A stretch of 64,000 bases of DNA. It comes from Pyropia haitanensis. Taxonomy: Eukaryota; Rhodophyta; Bangiophyceae; Bangiales; Bangiaceae. The DNA lies in NCBI GenBank assembly GCA_008729055.1, contig SDUX01000005.1, positions 3,433,062 through 3,497,061 on the forward strand, read 5' to 3'. Shown here in pieces: positions 33,148-43,591 of this stretch. The notes beneath the pieces are model-generated. The model was not told where the DNA came from. It searched no databases and worked only from the letters and a program-made list of their open reading frames with translations. A program made the position numbers and the translations under genes. Within the stretch, counting starts at the first letter, position 1, and each line of letters opens with the position of its first letter.

Positions 33148-35506
33148 GGAGGGGGGGGGGGGGGGAGGGGTAGGACGGTGGCGGCGGCGGCCGCGGCGGC
33201 GGCACGAGGCGGGAATCGATGGGTTGCGGGGGGGGACAGCTGGCGTCGGGGCGGCTGCCGTCGCTGCCTGTCGCTCGCCCGTCTGCCATTGCTTCCGATC
33301 GCCCGCTGTCACGCCCTCCAGCCTCTCTTGTGTATATATTGTTTTTGGAGCCTCCGTTTTGCTTGCGCGTGTGGCGCTTGTCCTCTGCGACGGGTGTGTT
33401 CCCAATGGCGGGCGGAAGAGACCCACAGGCGGAGGGGAGAACCGGTCTACTCTTCACACCCTCTGCGCTTGGGTGTGCGCCCGTGCCAGCGGGGGGCGGA
33501 GCGGCTGCCGCCGCGGCCGCTCGCCACGCGCGGGCGCACCGCCGCGGGCGGTGGGCGCTTTGGGAGGCGTGCGCCCCCCACCCGCCAGACTCGACGGCGC
33601 GAAGCGGGGTGGCCGCGACCGCGTCGTCATCCGACCCGTTCCCGCGACCGCGCCGCCAGCCGCCCCGACTGTGGCCAATGACGATCGGGACAGGACCGGG
33701 GTGGGTCATCTCGGCCATTGTAGCGTCTCCTGCTCAGTGTACCAGCACGCGATTGGGCGCAGACTGGTCGCGTCCTCGTCCGCGCCCACGCTCCACATTG
33801 GCCGTCTGCAACAACCAAACGTGCACACGCGCCCGTGGAAAAGTGGGTCGACCAATGCCAGACGGCGGGTGGGATGCGCGAGCTCCCGCAGAACCGCAAG
33901 TAGCCAAACAGACAAGATTCCGATCTGGAGATCGAGAAGCTGCCCACCACCTCTGGGAGCGCCCCGTCTTTGCACGCACAGCAGCCACGCGGCTGCCGGT
34001 CACAGCCGTTGCCAGCGAGTCGTCGCGGCCGACACGGCCAACGCGCAAGCCACTTTGCTACTTTCGGTGTGCCCCCCCGCCACCACCCGCGTGGCGGCCT
34101 TCCCACATCCATCAGCGCGCCCAATGGGGCGCCACGCCCGCATCGACTGGCGAGATACGGGCCGAGATATTCAGCCTGGGTGACATGGTCAGCGTGAACA
34201 GTGGCTCCACTGTACGTCCCCGGGATCTCCACGTCCCTGAGCGAAGCGTGTGGCCGTTGCCCCTCTCGAGCGGATACAACCGCCAACAAAACGCTCATCC
34301 GCGCGCGTCGCGGGCCGTTTATTGGCAGGCCGTTGCCGCCTCCCCCCCCGCTCAGCCGCTCGTGTGTGCAGGTGGGTCCCCTAGCACAGGTCTCTCCAGC
34401 TCGCCTCCACCAATGGGGCCGCCCGTCCTCGCGTCGGCGGTCGTGTCAGCCAGGGAATGGGCGGCAGCCGCCACCTACGCGTGACCACCACGAGGTGCAA
34501 CAAAAAAAAAAAAAAAAATCCCGGAATCTCGTGGCGGCCGAGCACTGCCCCCGTCTCCTTCCACCCCGCTGCGCGGCGGCAAGGGCGGGTCCCCTTTGGG
34601 CGTGGCGCTGGCGCTGGCTGGCCAGCCGCGTTGCCCAAACGGAGGCCGCGCCGGGGGGGGGGGGCGGGTTCCGGGCCCACCGCGGCCGCAGCTGCGGGGG
34701 GGGGGGGTGTGGGTCGGCAGCCGGCACGTCGCGCTACGCCTGGTCACACGCTGTTCCGCGGCGGCGCCTCCTGCAGCAGGGAGGGGGGGGGGCGGGCGGG
34801 CAGGGGGGGGGGTGACCGTGCCAGCTGGGCAGGTGGCGTTGCCAGCCGCACCGAGTGCTGGCCGCGCGCCTCGGCGACGGCGGCGGCCACGGCTGGCCCG
34901 CTGCCGCGGCGGGGCGCTCAGCCGCCGTGTGCTGCGGGAGGGGGAGCGGCCGCGTCGCCGGCGAGGCGACGCTGTGGTGCGTTGTGGAGGTGCATGGCAG
35001 AGTCGGCGGCGCGCGCCGCGCCGGGTGGGGGTGTGGCGGCCGCCGGCTGTGTGGGGTTTAGGGGGGGGGGAGCACACAGTGGAGGGGGTGCGGGGGGGGG
35101 GGGGGGGGGGATTGCGTCGGCCTGGGCCCGCCCAGCGCGCATAAGAAGGGCTGCGTCCGTCGGCCGTGGACGCAGACCGCGACTGCCCGCCGACCGCTGT
35201 GCGACCGTCGGTTACCAGTGCATCCACAGCTCAGCCATTCCACCCCAGACCACCCGCGGCCCGCCCCACTGCCCGCCTCTTCTCCGCACCCGCGCTTCTT
35301 CCACCCTCCGCCTGTGCTTCCCCCCGGCCGAGGCGGACAGAGTCGGGCCGGTGAGGTGCGAGGCGGCGGTCCCGCACCCACAGGCGGCGGTCAAGCCAGG
35401 GACGGGCGGCCAAGCCGCTACTCTCCTCTCTCTCCCCTGTACTTTGCCTTGCTTCTCCCTTGTGTTCCCCCCCCCACCCCCCGCCCACTACTCTCCTTGC
35501 CTTGCC
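33148..35506. other. intergenic, no gene recognised
   Basis: 33148-34500 is of mixed composition with an A16-17 run at 34501-34519. 34560-35120 is GC-rich with G-runs (34651-34663, 34695-34707, 35090-35110). 35160-35500 is pyrimidine-rich and probably the promoter and 5' leader of the next gene. No open frame here gives a domain that I know. Confidence 0.4.
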
Positions 35507-36581
35507 ATGGCCGCGTTTGCCGCCCCTGTCGGGCGGCTGGCCACCTCCGCCCCCCGCTCGTTGCCCGCCCGTAGCTGTAGCCACCGGCCGCGTCCTGGGG
35601 TGACGATGGGGGCGTCCCCCCCCCCCCCCCACCCCCCCACCGGGTGCACCGCGTGGACACGACGGCCATGGCGGCGGCGGCGGAGGCGGCGGGGGCGGCG
35701 GCGGGCGGCGCGGCCCCCCTCGCGACGAGCACGCCCTCGTCGGTGGCGGTGGCGCCCCCCCCCCCAAGCGCAAGGCCGTGTGCAAGGCCGGCATTGTGAC
35801 GACAACGACCGCGCCCGGCCTGACCGAGGTGCACCACCACATGGGCGCGCTCGGCGCGGACGACGGGCGCTTCCCAGCGGCGGTGGCGCACCACGCGGCG
35901 ACGCTGCGGGCGCTCGAGCGCCGCGGCGGCGGCGGCGACGACGGCGCCGCGGCGGCGGCCGCGGCCCCCCGCCGGCGGTGGCTCCTCCGTCGCCTCCCCG
36001 AGCGCCTCGACGGCCTGCCCGACGCGCTCCCCGCCGCCGCGCCCGCCGCGCAGGCGCTGGTGGTGATGGAGGCGTGGGCGGACCCGCCGGCGGGCGGCCG
36101 CCCCGCCGCTGCCTCTACCGCCGCGGCGCGGTGGGCGGCGGCCATGGCGGGCTGCCGGCGGTCCCTCGCCACCACCCCCGTCGTGTCGCTCACGTACGAC
36201 ACGGTGACGACGGTGTGCCGTGGCGGCGGCGGGGTGGGGAACGACCTGCCGCTGGGGGCGGTGGTGGTGTGTGAGGTGGTCAACGCGGCGGCGGCGGGGG
36301 AGGCGGTCGCCGACGCGCTGCGGGCGGTGCTCGTCGAGACGGCCGCGGCGGTCGTCCAAAACGACCAGGCGCTGTCGGTGTCGGTGCTCCGCGCGGACGA
36401 GGCTGGCGCCCCGGGGGGGGGGGGCGGCGCGTTTTTCAAGACCGTCGAGGTGTACCGGTCGGCGGCGCACTGGCGGGACCACTGTGACGGGCTCGACGCG
36501 GCGTTTTTGACGCGCGTCAGGGGGCTCCGCGCGGCGGGTCCGCGCACACGGACGGTGTTTGAGGCGGTGCCGGCAGAGTAG
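35507..36581 (+). CDS. plastid-targeted(?) dimeric alpha/beta-barrel (ABM-like) domain protein
   Basis: The last 110 residues read PLGAVVVCEVVNAAAAGEA ... ADALRAVLVETAAAVVQNDQ ... FFKTVEVYRSAAHWRDHCDG ... FLTRVRGLRAAGPRTRTVFE. This is the beta-alpha-beta-beta pattern of the antibiotic-biosynthesis-monooxygenase (ABM) family: an opening strand, a helix, the xVEVYxSxxxWxxH strand-helix and a closing strand. The preceding 150 residues (from about 35780) contain His-rich and Ala-rich segments and may be a second, diverged copy of the fold. The most upstream ATG, 35507, gives MAAFAAPVGRLATSAPRSLP, an Ala/Ser/Arg-rich leader with Phe close to the start, as in red-algal plastid transit peptides. Joining leader to body needs frame changes at the C15 run (35616-35630) and the C11 run (35755-35765); the body is unbroken from about 35770. 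Substrate unknown; many relatives are not monooxygenases. Confidence 0.65.
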
Positions 36582-37074
36582 GAGTGGGTGCTGCTTGCGG
36601 CTGCGACTGGTGTCGGGCCTTTGTGTATACATCCCTTTCCGCCTCCTCATGCCTGTCCTATTTTTTTTTCTTCTTTTTCTTTTTGTATGTGAGCAGATGC
36701 TGCTACACATCCCCTGCTCTCTCCCCTTGCCTCCCGCCCTGCCCTGGCCGTGCGTCCGCCTTGATGGTAGACCGCGTCCGGCCAGCATGGGCGGAACACC
36801 GCAACGGGGCGGGCGCCCCGCTAGTTGTGACTCCCTGGCTCGACGCTATCAGGGCCAACCGTCGCCGTCGCTCTGGGTACACCACAAGAGTGGGGGCATG
36901 GAATCAGCAGCGTCACGCCGCACGCTCGCCCCGGCTCCGCTTTCCCCTCCCCCACCGGCTGGTGACCGACTGCCATGCGGAGCCGTTGCCTTTTGGCAGC
37001 CCTTCAGGCCTCCCTGCAAGCTAGCTAGCAGTTCGCGGTCCACAAATGATTTTGAAGAGTTAGTACGACGCTAA
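36582..37074. other. 3' region of the ABM-like gene and spacer
   Basis: A T-rich tract at 36659-36685 lies about 80 bp after the stop and suits a 3' untranslated region. The rest holds no recognisable gene and ends with the TAA at 37072-37074 into which the MITE cluster is inserted. Confidence 0.5.
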
Positions 37075-37639
37075 GAGCACATCCAACAATGCCAGGATGG
37101 TCGCGAATACGTACACGTGGCTCTCATATTTGCTGGATGGGGTTCGAACGCTCAGCAGTCAATACAAACGGCCACATGACGCCCCAACGGCAGGCCATAT
37201 ATGACGAATCTGATTCATATATTTTTGGTAAGTACTCTGCATATTCGGATCGCAGGATGGGGTTGGTCTCTCCTGCGCCCCATTTTGTGCGAGAATGGGG
37301 AGCGAGCGGGACCATCCCCATCCTGTTGGCGACCTGTGAAACGAATTCGGACCAATGGGGTGACTGAAACGTGGCTGTGGACGATCGCGGGCTCGCATCC
37401 CAGCTGCTTCTCTGATCCCGATTTGAAGCTACATTCGAGGAATGGGGTTGGGTCTTTGATCTCCCACCGGCGTGAACCCATCCTTCCGCCTTTTCGGCTA
37501 GTCTGCGCCCCGTTCTATACAAGTCCTGCAAGACCGGTTGGGGCACGCCCCAACAGAAATGGGCATCCAACCAGAAGCGCGCACGTGTTCGCTGAAATGA
37601 ATTATTTAACCGTTGGTCCCGACGTTGCTGGATGTGCTC
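37075..37639 (+). mobile_element. MITE A (Tourist/Harbinger-like), left copy
   Basis: This 565-bp element has 19-bp terminal inverted repeats: 37075-37093 is GAGCACATCCAACAATGCC and 37621-37639 inverted is the same with three transitions. It is flanked by TAA at 37072-37074 and 37640-37642. The TAA/TTA 3-bp target and a terminus starting GAGCA followed by CCAACA are typical of PIF/Harbinger (Tourist) MITEs in plants. It is AT-richer than the surrounding genome and has no transposase. The open frames across it are not genes. It is nearly identical, in inverted orientation, to 38200-38764. Confidence 0.85.
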
Positions 37640-37642
37640 TAA

Positions 37643-38196
37643 GGGTGGAGCCAGCAACGTCAGGACCATTCCTTAAACGAATATTTCAAGAGCGCACGTG
37701 GAGGCATCTGGTTGGAGGACCATTCCGGTTGGGGAGCCCCCAACGGGGGGAGCCTAGATCTAGCGGGACTTGATAGAACGGACACGTACCTGCCGAAAAC
37801 GTGGGATGGGATGAGGTGTGCATTGCTGGGAGATGCGATCCCCAACCGCATTCATTTTTGTAACAATCGTTTCCTGCCACGTCGCTCACCTCTCATTGGC
37901 TATATTTAATATAGTTTAGCAGGTGTTCAGTCCCGATGAATGGGGTTGGTCCAGCCGCGTCCCCATTCTGAAAAAAAATGGGTGCCAGTCCGGACCAACC
38001 CCATCCTGCAAAACGAATATGTTGTGTACTTACCACAACTGGATGAATCAGATTCATGATTTATGGTCGCCGTTGGGGTCGCCGCTATTGCTGGAGGACA
38101 CCGACAAACCCCATTCTGCGTATTCGGGCCAGATTCGCCAGTATTGGCTGCCACGTGTACAAATATGAGTTGGTCCTGACGTTGCTGGCTGCACCC
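37643..38196 (-). mobile_element. MITE B (related family), centre of composite
   Basis: This 554-bp element has about 25-bp terminal inverted repeats (37643 onward GGGTGGAGCCAGCAACGTC; 38196 backward the same with one mismatch). It is flanked by TAA at 37640-37642 and 38197-38199, which it shares with the adjoining A and A' copies. Internally it shares blocks with A in opposite orientation, such as ATGAATCAGATTCAT and AGGATGGGGTTGGTC, so A and B are diverged members of one lineage. No transposase is encoded. Confidence 0.8.
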
Positions 38197-38199
38197 TAA

Positions 38200-38764
38200 G
38201 AGCACATCCAGCAACGTCGGGACCAACGGTTAAATAATTCATTTCAGCGAACACGTGCGCGCTTCTGGTTGGATGCCTATTTCTGTTGGGGCGTGCCCCA
38301 ACCGGTCTTGCAGGACTTGTATAGAACGGGGCGCAGACTAGCCGAAAAGGCGGAAGGATGGGTTCACGCCGGTGGGAGAACAAAGACCCAACCCCATTCC
38401 TCGAATGTAGCTTCAAATCGGGATCAGAGAAGCAGCTGGGATGCGAGCCTGCGATCGTCCACAGCCACGTTTCAGTCACCCCATTGGTCCGAATTCGTTT
38501 CACAGGTCGCCAACAGGATGGGGATGGTCCCGCTCGCTCCCCATTCTCACACAAAATGGGGCGCAGGAGAGACCAACCCCATCCTGCGATCCGAATATGC
38601 AGAGTACTTACCAAAAATATATGAATCAGATTCGTCATATATAGCCTGCCGTTGGGGCGTCATGTGGCCGTTTGTATTGACTGCTGAGCGTTCGAACCCC
38701 ATCCAGCAAATATGAGAGCCACGTGTACGTATTCGCGACCATCCTGGCATTGTTGGATGTGCTC
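38200..38764 (-). mobile_element. MITE A', inverted near-identical copy of A
   Basis: Exactly 565 bp like A, but in reverse orientation, from 38200 (GAGCACATCCAGCAACGTC) to 38764, and followed by TAA at 38765-38767. Comparing the two copies by eye shows only a handful of substitutions, so duplication or transposition was recent. Together with A it forms a long inverted repeat with B as a 560-base loop. Confidence 0.85.
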
Positions 38765-38767
38765 TAA

Positions 38768-40203
38768 CGTTTGCGATTGGCACACGACTCGAATTGGCAG
38801 TACATTCGGCCACCCTGCGCGATAGATTATTTCATCGCTGGGCAAAGTGCGCTTGGGGCTGTGTAGCGGTACGATAGTCGGTGTTGAGCCTCCGTTATGC
38901 ATGACTACGGGACGCAGTAGCCCCCCTTGGAGGGCGTCGTATCGTCGCAGCCCCGTCTATGAACATATCTCCGTGTAGCGCAAAAGGGTCTTTTCTTTTT
39001 TGTTTCTGAGGCGCCGTCCATCTCTTTTCCCGGGTGGACGGCCTGGTTCAAGGTGCTTCTTAGCCCAGGGCACCGAACGGGAGTTTTTCTCCATGTCGAA
39101 AGAGGGAGCAGGGAGGGAAGTCCCATTTTTCCCAAGCAAAAGACCAGAGCTGGGTCTGGCATAAGGAAGGTCCCCGGCGCGCTACTCGATTCTATCAGGC
39201 ACCGGATCCACGGCTGCGGGCTGGAATCCACGGCAAAGCAGAGTCGCCTCCCTTTCCGCCTCCAGGTCGGCAACGGGCCCGACAGAGCTGGCGGCCGCGT
39301 CGGTTCGTAGGGGATGTACAGACAGACCTTGACGTGGGCAGTGAGAGCCCACGACCGCATCGTCAGGTGCTCTGCAGATCGCTGAGTGACAGCGCGCCTC
39401 AGCCGTGCCCCAATTGGTGGGCTGCACCGTGCCTCCGGAACGAGGCTCCTCGGGCGGCCAGGAAGGAGCATGCAACTCACGGGTGTCCGTTGCCAGGATC
39501 CAATGGCCGAAGTGTAGGTGCGTCGCGCCGTAGCGGACGCCTCGACGCGCGCGCCACGATCGCATCCGCCCATGCAGGGTCGAGCTGGTGTCTCTCAGGT
39601 GGCTGAAATTCGAAAGATGATGTCACAGGGAATTACATCCTTCCACTTGAATTGGTTTCGGCACGGCGACATGCGACCAGAACAGACCTGTCCTCGTCAC
39701 CAGTAGCTGGTCGGCCTAGGCTGCTGGCGGCGCTGTCGCGGCTTAAGCGCTTATCGTGCTATATTCCTTGGTCGGACGAACACTGTGCTTGGTGCGCCAG
39801 CAAGTACAGCAGTCAGTCGGAAGGGGTGGCTTGTGCTTTGCCTTGCATGCGTCGCTGACGTGCAGGTGGACTCTGGCCCTTCTCGAGTGAGAACCAACAC
39901 TGCGGCTGGTTTTTTGGACCACCATCGCCTCCCCCGCCACCAGCCACGGCACTGGCACGGCCCCTGCTGCCCCCATCGCCTGACTTTTGCCGGAGTGGCC
40001 ACGCCTCTTCCGTCCCCCAGCACACTGTTATTGCCAGCCCCGAAGATTGCGAAAGCCGAAGGCGACGGACAAGCAGGCGCGTGTCGTTGTCCCTGGCATC
40101 ATTCCCTGACCAACCGCGCTGCTGGCAGGGTGTGGATCTTGGCAAGTGACGTTCTTCACGACTGTGCCACCGCTCGCCACCCGTTATATAAACGGAACCT
40201 TCA
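38768..40203. other. spacer upstream of accessory ORF 1
   Basis: Composition is moderate, unlike the GC-extreme first half. Short frames on both strands (for example 38905-39573 on the minus strand) show no domain. A TATATAAA at 40185-40192 is well formed as a TATA box but lies too close to the open frame at 40204 to be its obvious promoter unless the first ATG (40483) is the start. Confidence 0.4.
40185..40192 (+). promoter_or_regulatory. TATA-box-like TATATAAA
   Basis: This is the best TATA match in the region. If transcription starts about 30 bases downstream, the first in-frame ATG of the following ORF (40483) would be the start codon. It could equally be a chance match upstream of an internal exon. 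Confidence 0.3.
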
Positions 40204-41343
40204 GTGACGACTCCAAGCGGGAAGCCTGGTGGAAGCGCGGCCCAGCTACTCCCTGGAGACCCGAACGCGCCGTCGCTTGGTGTCGACGCGCCCGAAAATC
40301 AAGAGCCAATTGCTGGCGTTGGCGATGCGCCGCCCCACCCACCTAACTCGACACGCCCGCGTCGCTCGGTGCGGGTGGCGGACATCGATAAACTGACATC
40401 ACAAGTGCAGCAATTGCAGCAGCGATGTGACGACCTGGAGGCGGGACATGAGCTGTTCAAGAATGTTGTGGAATCCTCACGCATGTCCATCAACGGCATC
40501 CGCGCTTTGCAGCGGGTTGCCATGCAGGAGCAGTATGCCCTTGGGCGCTCTCTCCAGCGTCGCCTGGCAACGCGCTTGGTCGAGCGACTGAAGTTGTTGC
40601 CTCCGTCGGGCCTGAACAAGGCACGAGATGGAGCCAGTCAACGCGAAAGCAGGGCCAAAGTCGTTCTTACTTTTGACGTAGATGCGGACCGGCGGTCGAT
40701 GGAAGAGCTCTCGGACATGTTGTCTCTGTCATACACTCTTCCAGGACCTGGGCGACGTGAGCGGGCGGCGCGTCTTGTGGAGTTCTCATCTCCTGCTCGT
40801 CTGCTTGACGCCCTGGGGCTGTCGGAGAGTCTGCGGCTGTGGGCGATGTCACGGTCGTTCACAAGGGCCAGTGACGGATCAACGCCAGTGCGCATCGTTG
40901 TCGAACGGTTTGACGATGACAGCGGCTTCCCGTGGTTCATCTTGGAGAGAAAAGCAGGTGGAGAGCTGCGAGTTGCCACACGCCAAACTGAAGAGTTCGA
41001 TCCTCAGAGGCGTCGCTTTGTTTATCCCTTGAAGCTCTCGTCTGTCGCCGCTGTCAAGTTGCCCGGGCTCCCCGCAAATTGTCCGGCTTACTTTCGCTGG
41101 CGACCCTCTGCTGCATCCCCTATGATGGGTCATGAGGAAGCCGTTACTTGTGGTCGTGTGACCGTGTCACTGCCTTGCTGCGTCGTGGAGCTTGGAGCGG
41201 ACGAGCTGCTGGGTATCATCGAAGAAGACAAACAGCGCAAGCTGGCGCAGTGTCAGTGTGACGCGAGCGGTCACGCGCGAACGACTGCTGCTGAGGAGCC
41301 TGAAGGGAGTCCTCAAGAGAGGGAGGCAGCCATGCGGGGATGA
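40204..41343 (+). CDS. accessory ORF 1 of transposon-like module (coiled coil)
   Basis: The frame is open from before 40204 to the stop at 41343, with normal, non-repetitive composition. It has no ATG before 40483 (MSINGIRALQRVAMQEQYAL), so either translation starts there or an upstream exon is missing. A coiled coil (ADIDKLTSQVQQLQQRCDDL, about 40380-40445) and a second helix precede a mixed alpha/beta domain (VVLTFDVDADRRSMEELSDM, PVRIVVERFDDDSGFPWFIL). No known domain is recognised. It lies tail-to-tail with the transposase fragment, 130 bp apart, and the same arrangement recurs at 45.8-49.6 kb, so I infer a transposon accessory protein (comparable in position to a TnpA or DNA-binding partner). 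Confidence 0.55.
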   Translation: MTTPSGKPGGSAAQLLPGDPNAPSLGVDAPENQEPIAGVGDAPPHPPNSTRPRRSVRVADIDKLTSQVQQLQQRCDDLEAGHELFKNVVESSRMSINGIRALQRVAMQEQYALGRSLQRRLATRLVERLKLLPPSGLNKARDGASQRESRAKVVLTFDVDADRRSMEELSDMLSLSYTLPGPGRRERAARLVEFSSPARLLDALGLSESLRLWAMSRSFTRASDGSTPVRIVVERFDDDSGFPWFILERKAGGELRVATRQTEEFDPQRRRFVYPLKLSSVAAVKLPGLPANCPAYFRWRPSAASPMMGHEEAVTCGRVTVSLPCCVVELGADELLGIIEEDKQRKLAQCQCDASGHARTTAAEEPEGSPQEREAAMRG

Positions 41344-41473
41344 GGCGAAGTTTATGATGCGACTTTTGGATGACCCTCGACGATGAGGGTCGGACTGTCA
41401 CAAGCAATGGCCTTTGATGTGCACGACAAGCATTGTATGAGGATCTTGACGTGATGTCTTATGAACAAAGGTG

Positions 41474-43591
41474 TCACTCAATGACGTTACTCAGCCATGC
41501 GCTGACTGCCGCGCAGACGCTGGTTGTTCTTGCAGTTGTACGCATCAGCTCGGTTGACTTGCTAGACCCCGCCACACCAAAGCGACATCCAGGTGCGCCG
41601 TGTAGCCTGTAGGCGCAAAGCGTACAAGGAGAATTTGCAGCGGAGCCCATTAACTTGCTCGTCTTGGACACTTGTAGGTAGTCGCCGACGAAGAAGGCAA
41701 CGTCCGCCCGCACTCTCACAGTTGTGCCGTCCGCACAGCGGCAGAGCCAGCCCTCCCGAGCGCCAAGACGCAAGTCGTCGGTGATAGCCTTCAGTACAGA
41801 GTCTGAGTCCACCCCCGCCGGCGTAACAGCTACAGTGCGGGCTGCATGGCTGCTGCAACGGTCCTGAAACAGCCAGGTGAGATAAGACATGTAAACACCG
41901 CTCAATGTCCCCTCCTTTCCTGTTCGTGCGCCGAAGCCATCCGAGTAGAAGCACAAGCTGACGACGAGGGAACTTTCTCGGGCACTGTGGTCCCACGTCA
42001 TTTTGCGGAGTCCAGGAAAACTGGCAGGTTGTCCGGGAAGAGCCCCGTCCGGTACCGCGCCTCCGCCAGGATGCGCCGGTGCTACGTTCTCAAGATCCAC
42101 ACGACTCAGGTCCAGAATCTCAACGATGGTCCCATCGCGAGGATGCCAAGTCATCGGAAGCAGAGACGCTGCGCACCAGTACCTGGAAATGATCAGTCCT
42201 GCACTCTGCGGAACGCCCTCGACGTGGTCGCACTCGACGACAAAATCACCAGCATGAGCGTCGGTAGTTCGAGCCAGACCGGTTGCAGCGGCCGCAAAAA
42301 AGGCTCGCCGGACGACCATGCCGTCAAGAAGCCGGCCATCTCCGAGGCTGGCATTGACCCGATCTCCAGCGACAAGCTGCACCCCGGCCAGAAGGAACCT
42401 CGGCACCAGTCGGCCAGACATAAGAATGGAACTTCGGTCTTGGAACAGCGCAGAGTCGACAAACTCGGGGTGAAGCTCCCTGTCAATCCGGCGTCGTCGG
42501 TCAGCCTTAAGAAAAAGCGCGAAGGTGTCGTCAAATGCGAGGTCGCGACGAACGTGTTCACTGGGAGGGATGTAGCTCACGGAAACGTCCTTGCCGGAAG
42601 GAACGTGACGGGTGGTGAAAGACTTGGTCTGAAGCATCCAGGAAGCATCGACTACAGGCGCAATGCTGCACCGTATGGTGCTGGCACTTGGGAGTGAAAC
42701 GGGCGAAGCAATGTTCATGCCGGCGCGCAAGACATGATACAGCTCTTCAGTGCCATGGCACTGTCCGCGTAGCAGCAGGTACGCGTAGAGTTGTTTGACG
42801 TGCTTGAAGGGCATGGGCAGTGACGAAGCCGGCAAGAGCGCACTTTCCCCAGAATCGCGAGCTTCGTCCGATGCAAAAAAAGCTCCCAGCAGCGCCGTGT
42901 GTTGCGATTCCCACCCATCCGAGGGTACACCCGTCAGCAAGTCCCCCGGAATATTAAATGGATCCGTCTCCCGCGGCTGGCCGCTGCGCGTAGAATGCAG
43001 GGAGGACGATGACTGGCCGCAGGAGCTGTCTCCGTCACGTGCGTCCGCGCTGCTGTCGTCAGCATCTTCCACGTCAGCGACGACTTCGTCCTCCATCGCC
43101 ACTGAATCCGGTACTTGAATGCTGCAACCATCCTTGTCAGAGCCGGACACAAACCCTTGGTCATCTTCCGCTGCTGGTTCGGTCGCCAGACGTGAGCCTG
43201 CGCCTTCCTCTCCCGCGCGCTGACTCGAAGGTCCTTCGCCCGTGTCAGGTTCTGGTGTGGAGGCTCGGGGTGGTTCTGGAACATGACACGGCACAGACAA
43301 TGAATGCTTGCGAGCAGCATCACGAGAGGCGCGGCGAGACCGGCGCGGTGGCCTGTCGACGTAGCGAATGGACCGCGCACGACCCATGCTTGCCTCAAAC
43401 TGCGGCACGACAGCAGCTGGCGTGATCCAGCAACGTGCGTCACGAAGGAAGTCGAGGCACGCGTCACAGCGCTCGCCGCGCCCGTCCGAAGGTACTGCGT
43501 ATTGAACCCGCACGCCCCGCCAAGTACGGCATAGGTTCACGATAACCGACGATGTCTCGACACAACCTCCGCGGCGCGGCACAAGACCCAA
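41474..43591 (-). CDS. Tnp2/CACTA-like transposase, N-terminal and catalytic part
   Basis: The frame is unbroken and non-repetitive. The first ATG is at 43387, but coding-like sequence with a Cys pattern (RCDACLDFLRDARC, near 43460-43430) lies upstream of it in frame, suggesting a missing 5' exon or a start outside this frame. After an acidic Ser-rich linker come a helical region (FKHVKQLYAYLLLRGQCHGT), a beta-rich region (FLLAGVQLVAGDRVNASLGD) and a core: VVSLCFYSDGFGARTGKEG (the Asp in SDGF at about 41943 is a candidate catalytic residue), then DVAFFVGDYLQVSKTSKL and SPCTLC. This order, with a D-G-F strand, a GDY block and a CxxC, matches Tnp2-type (CACTA/Plavaka-like) transposases. The frame stops at 41474 soon after the CxxC, where relatives continue for several hundred residues, so the product is C-terminally truncated or spliced. 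Confidence 0.65.
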   Translation of the reverse strand: MGLVPRRGGCVETSSVIVNLCRTWRGVRVQYAVPSDGRGERCDACLDFLRDARCWITPAAVVPQFEASMGRARSIRYVDRPPRRSRRASRDAARKHSLSVPCHVPEPPRASTPEPDTGEGPSSQRAGEEGAGSRLATEPAAEDDQGFVSGSDKDGCSIQVPDSVAMEDEVVADVEDADDSSADARDGDSSCGQSSSSLHSTRSGQPRETDPFNIPGDLLTGVPSDGWESQHTALLGAFFASDEARDSGESALLPASSLPMPFKHVKQLYAYLLLRGQCHGTEELYHVLRAGMNIASPVSLPSASTIRCSIAPVVDASWMLQTKSFTTRHVPSGKDVSVSYIPPSEHVRRDLAFDDTFALFLKADRRRRIDRELHPEFVDSALFQDRSSILMSGRLVPRFLLAGVQLVAGDRVNASLGDGRLLDGMVVRRAFFAAAATGLARTTDAHAGDFVVECDHVEGVPQSAGLIISRYWCAASLLPMTWHPRDGTIVEILDLSRVDLENVAPAHPGGGAVPDGALPGQPASFPGLRKMTWDHSARESSLVVSLCFYSDGFGARTGKEGTLSGVYMSYLTWLFQDRCSSHAARTVAVTPAGVDSDSVLKAITDDLRLGAREGWLCRCADGTTVRVRADVAFFVGDYLQVSKTSKLMGSAANSPCTLCAYRLHGAPGCRFGVAGSSKSTELMRTTARTTSVCAAVSAWLSNVIE

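Noticed and set aside
38687..38703. GTTCGAACCCC resembling a tRNA B box inside MITE A'
   Set aside because: No A box at the correct distance and no cloverleaf; it lies within a TIR element with Harbinger-like features, not a SINE.
37124..38715. Open frames of 181-194 residues shared between the two arms of the inverted repeat
   Set aside because: They are the same MITE sequence read in both copies; the element is only 565 bp and the frames cross its TIRs.
38905..39573. Minus-strand 222-residue frame next to the MITE cluster
   Set aside because: I looked for reverse transcriptase, RNase H or transposase motifs and saw none; amino acid composition is not distinctive.
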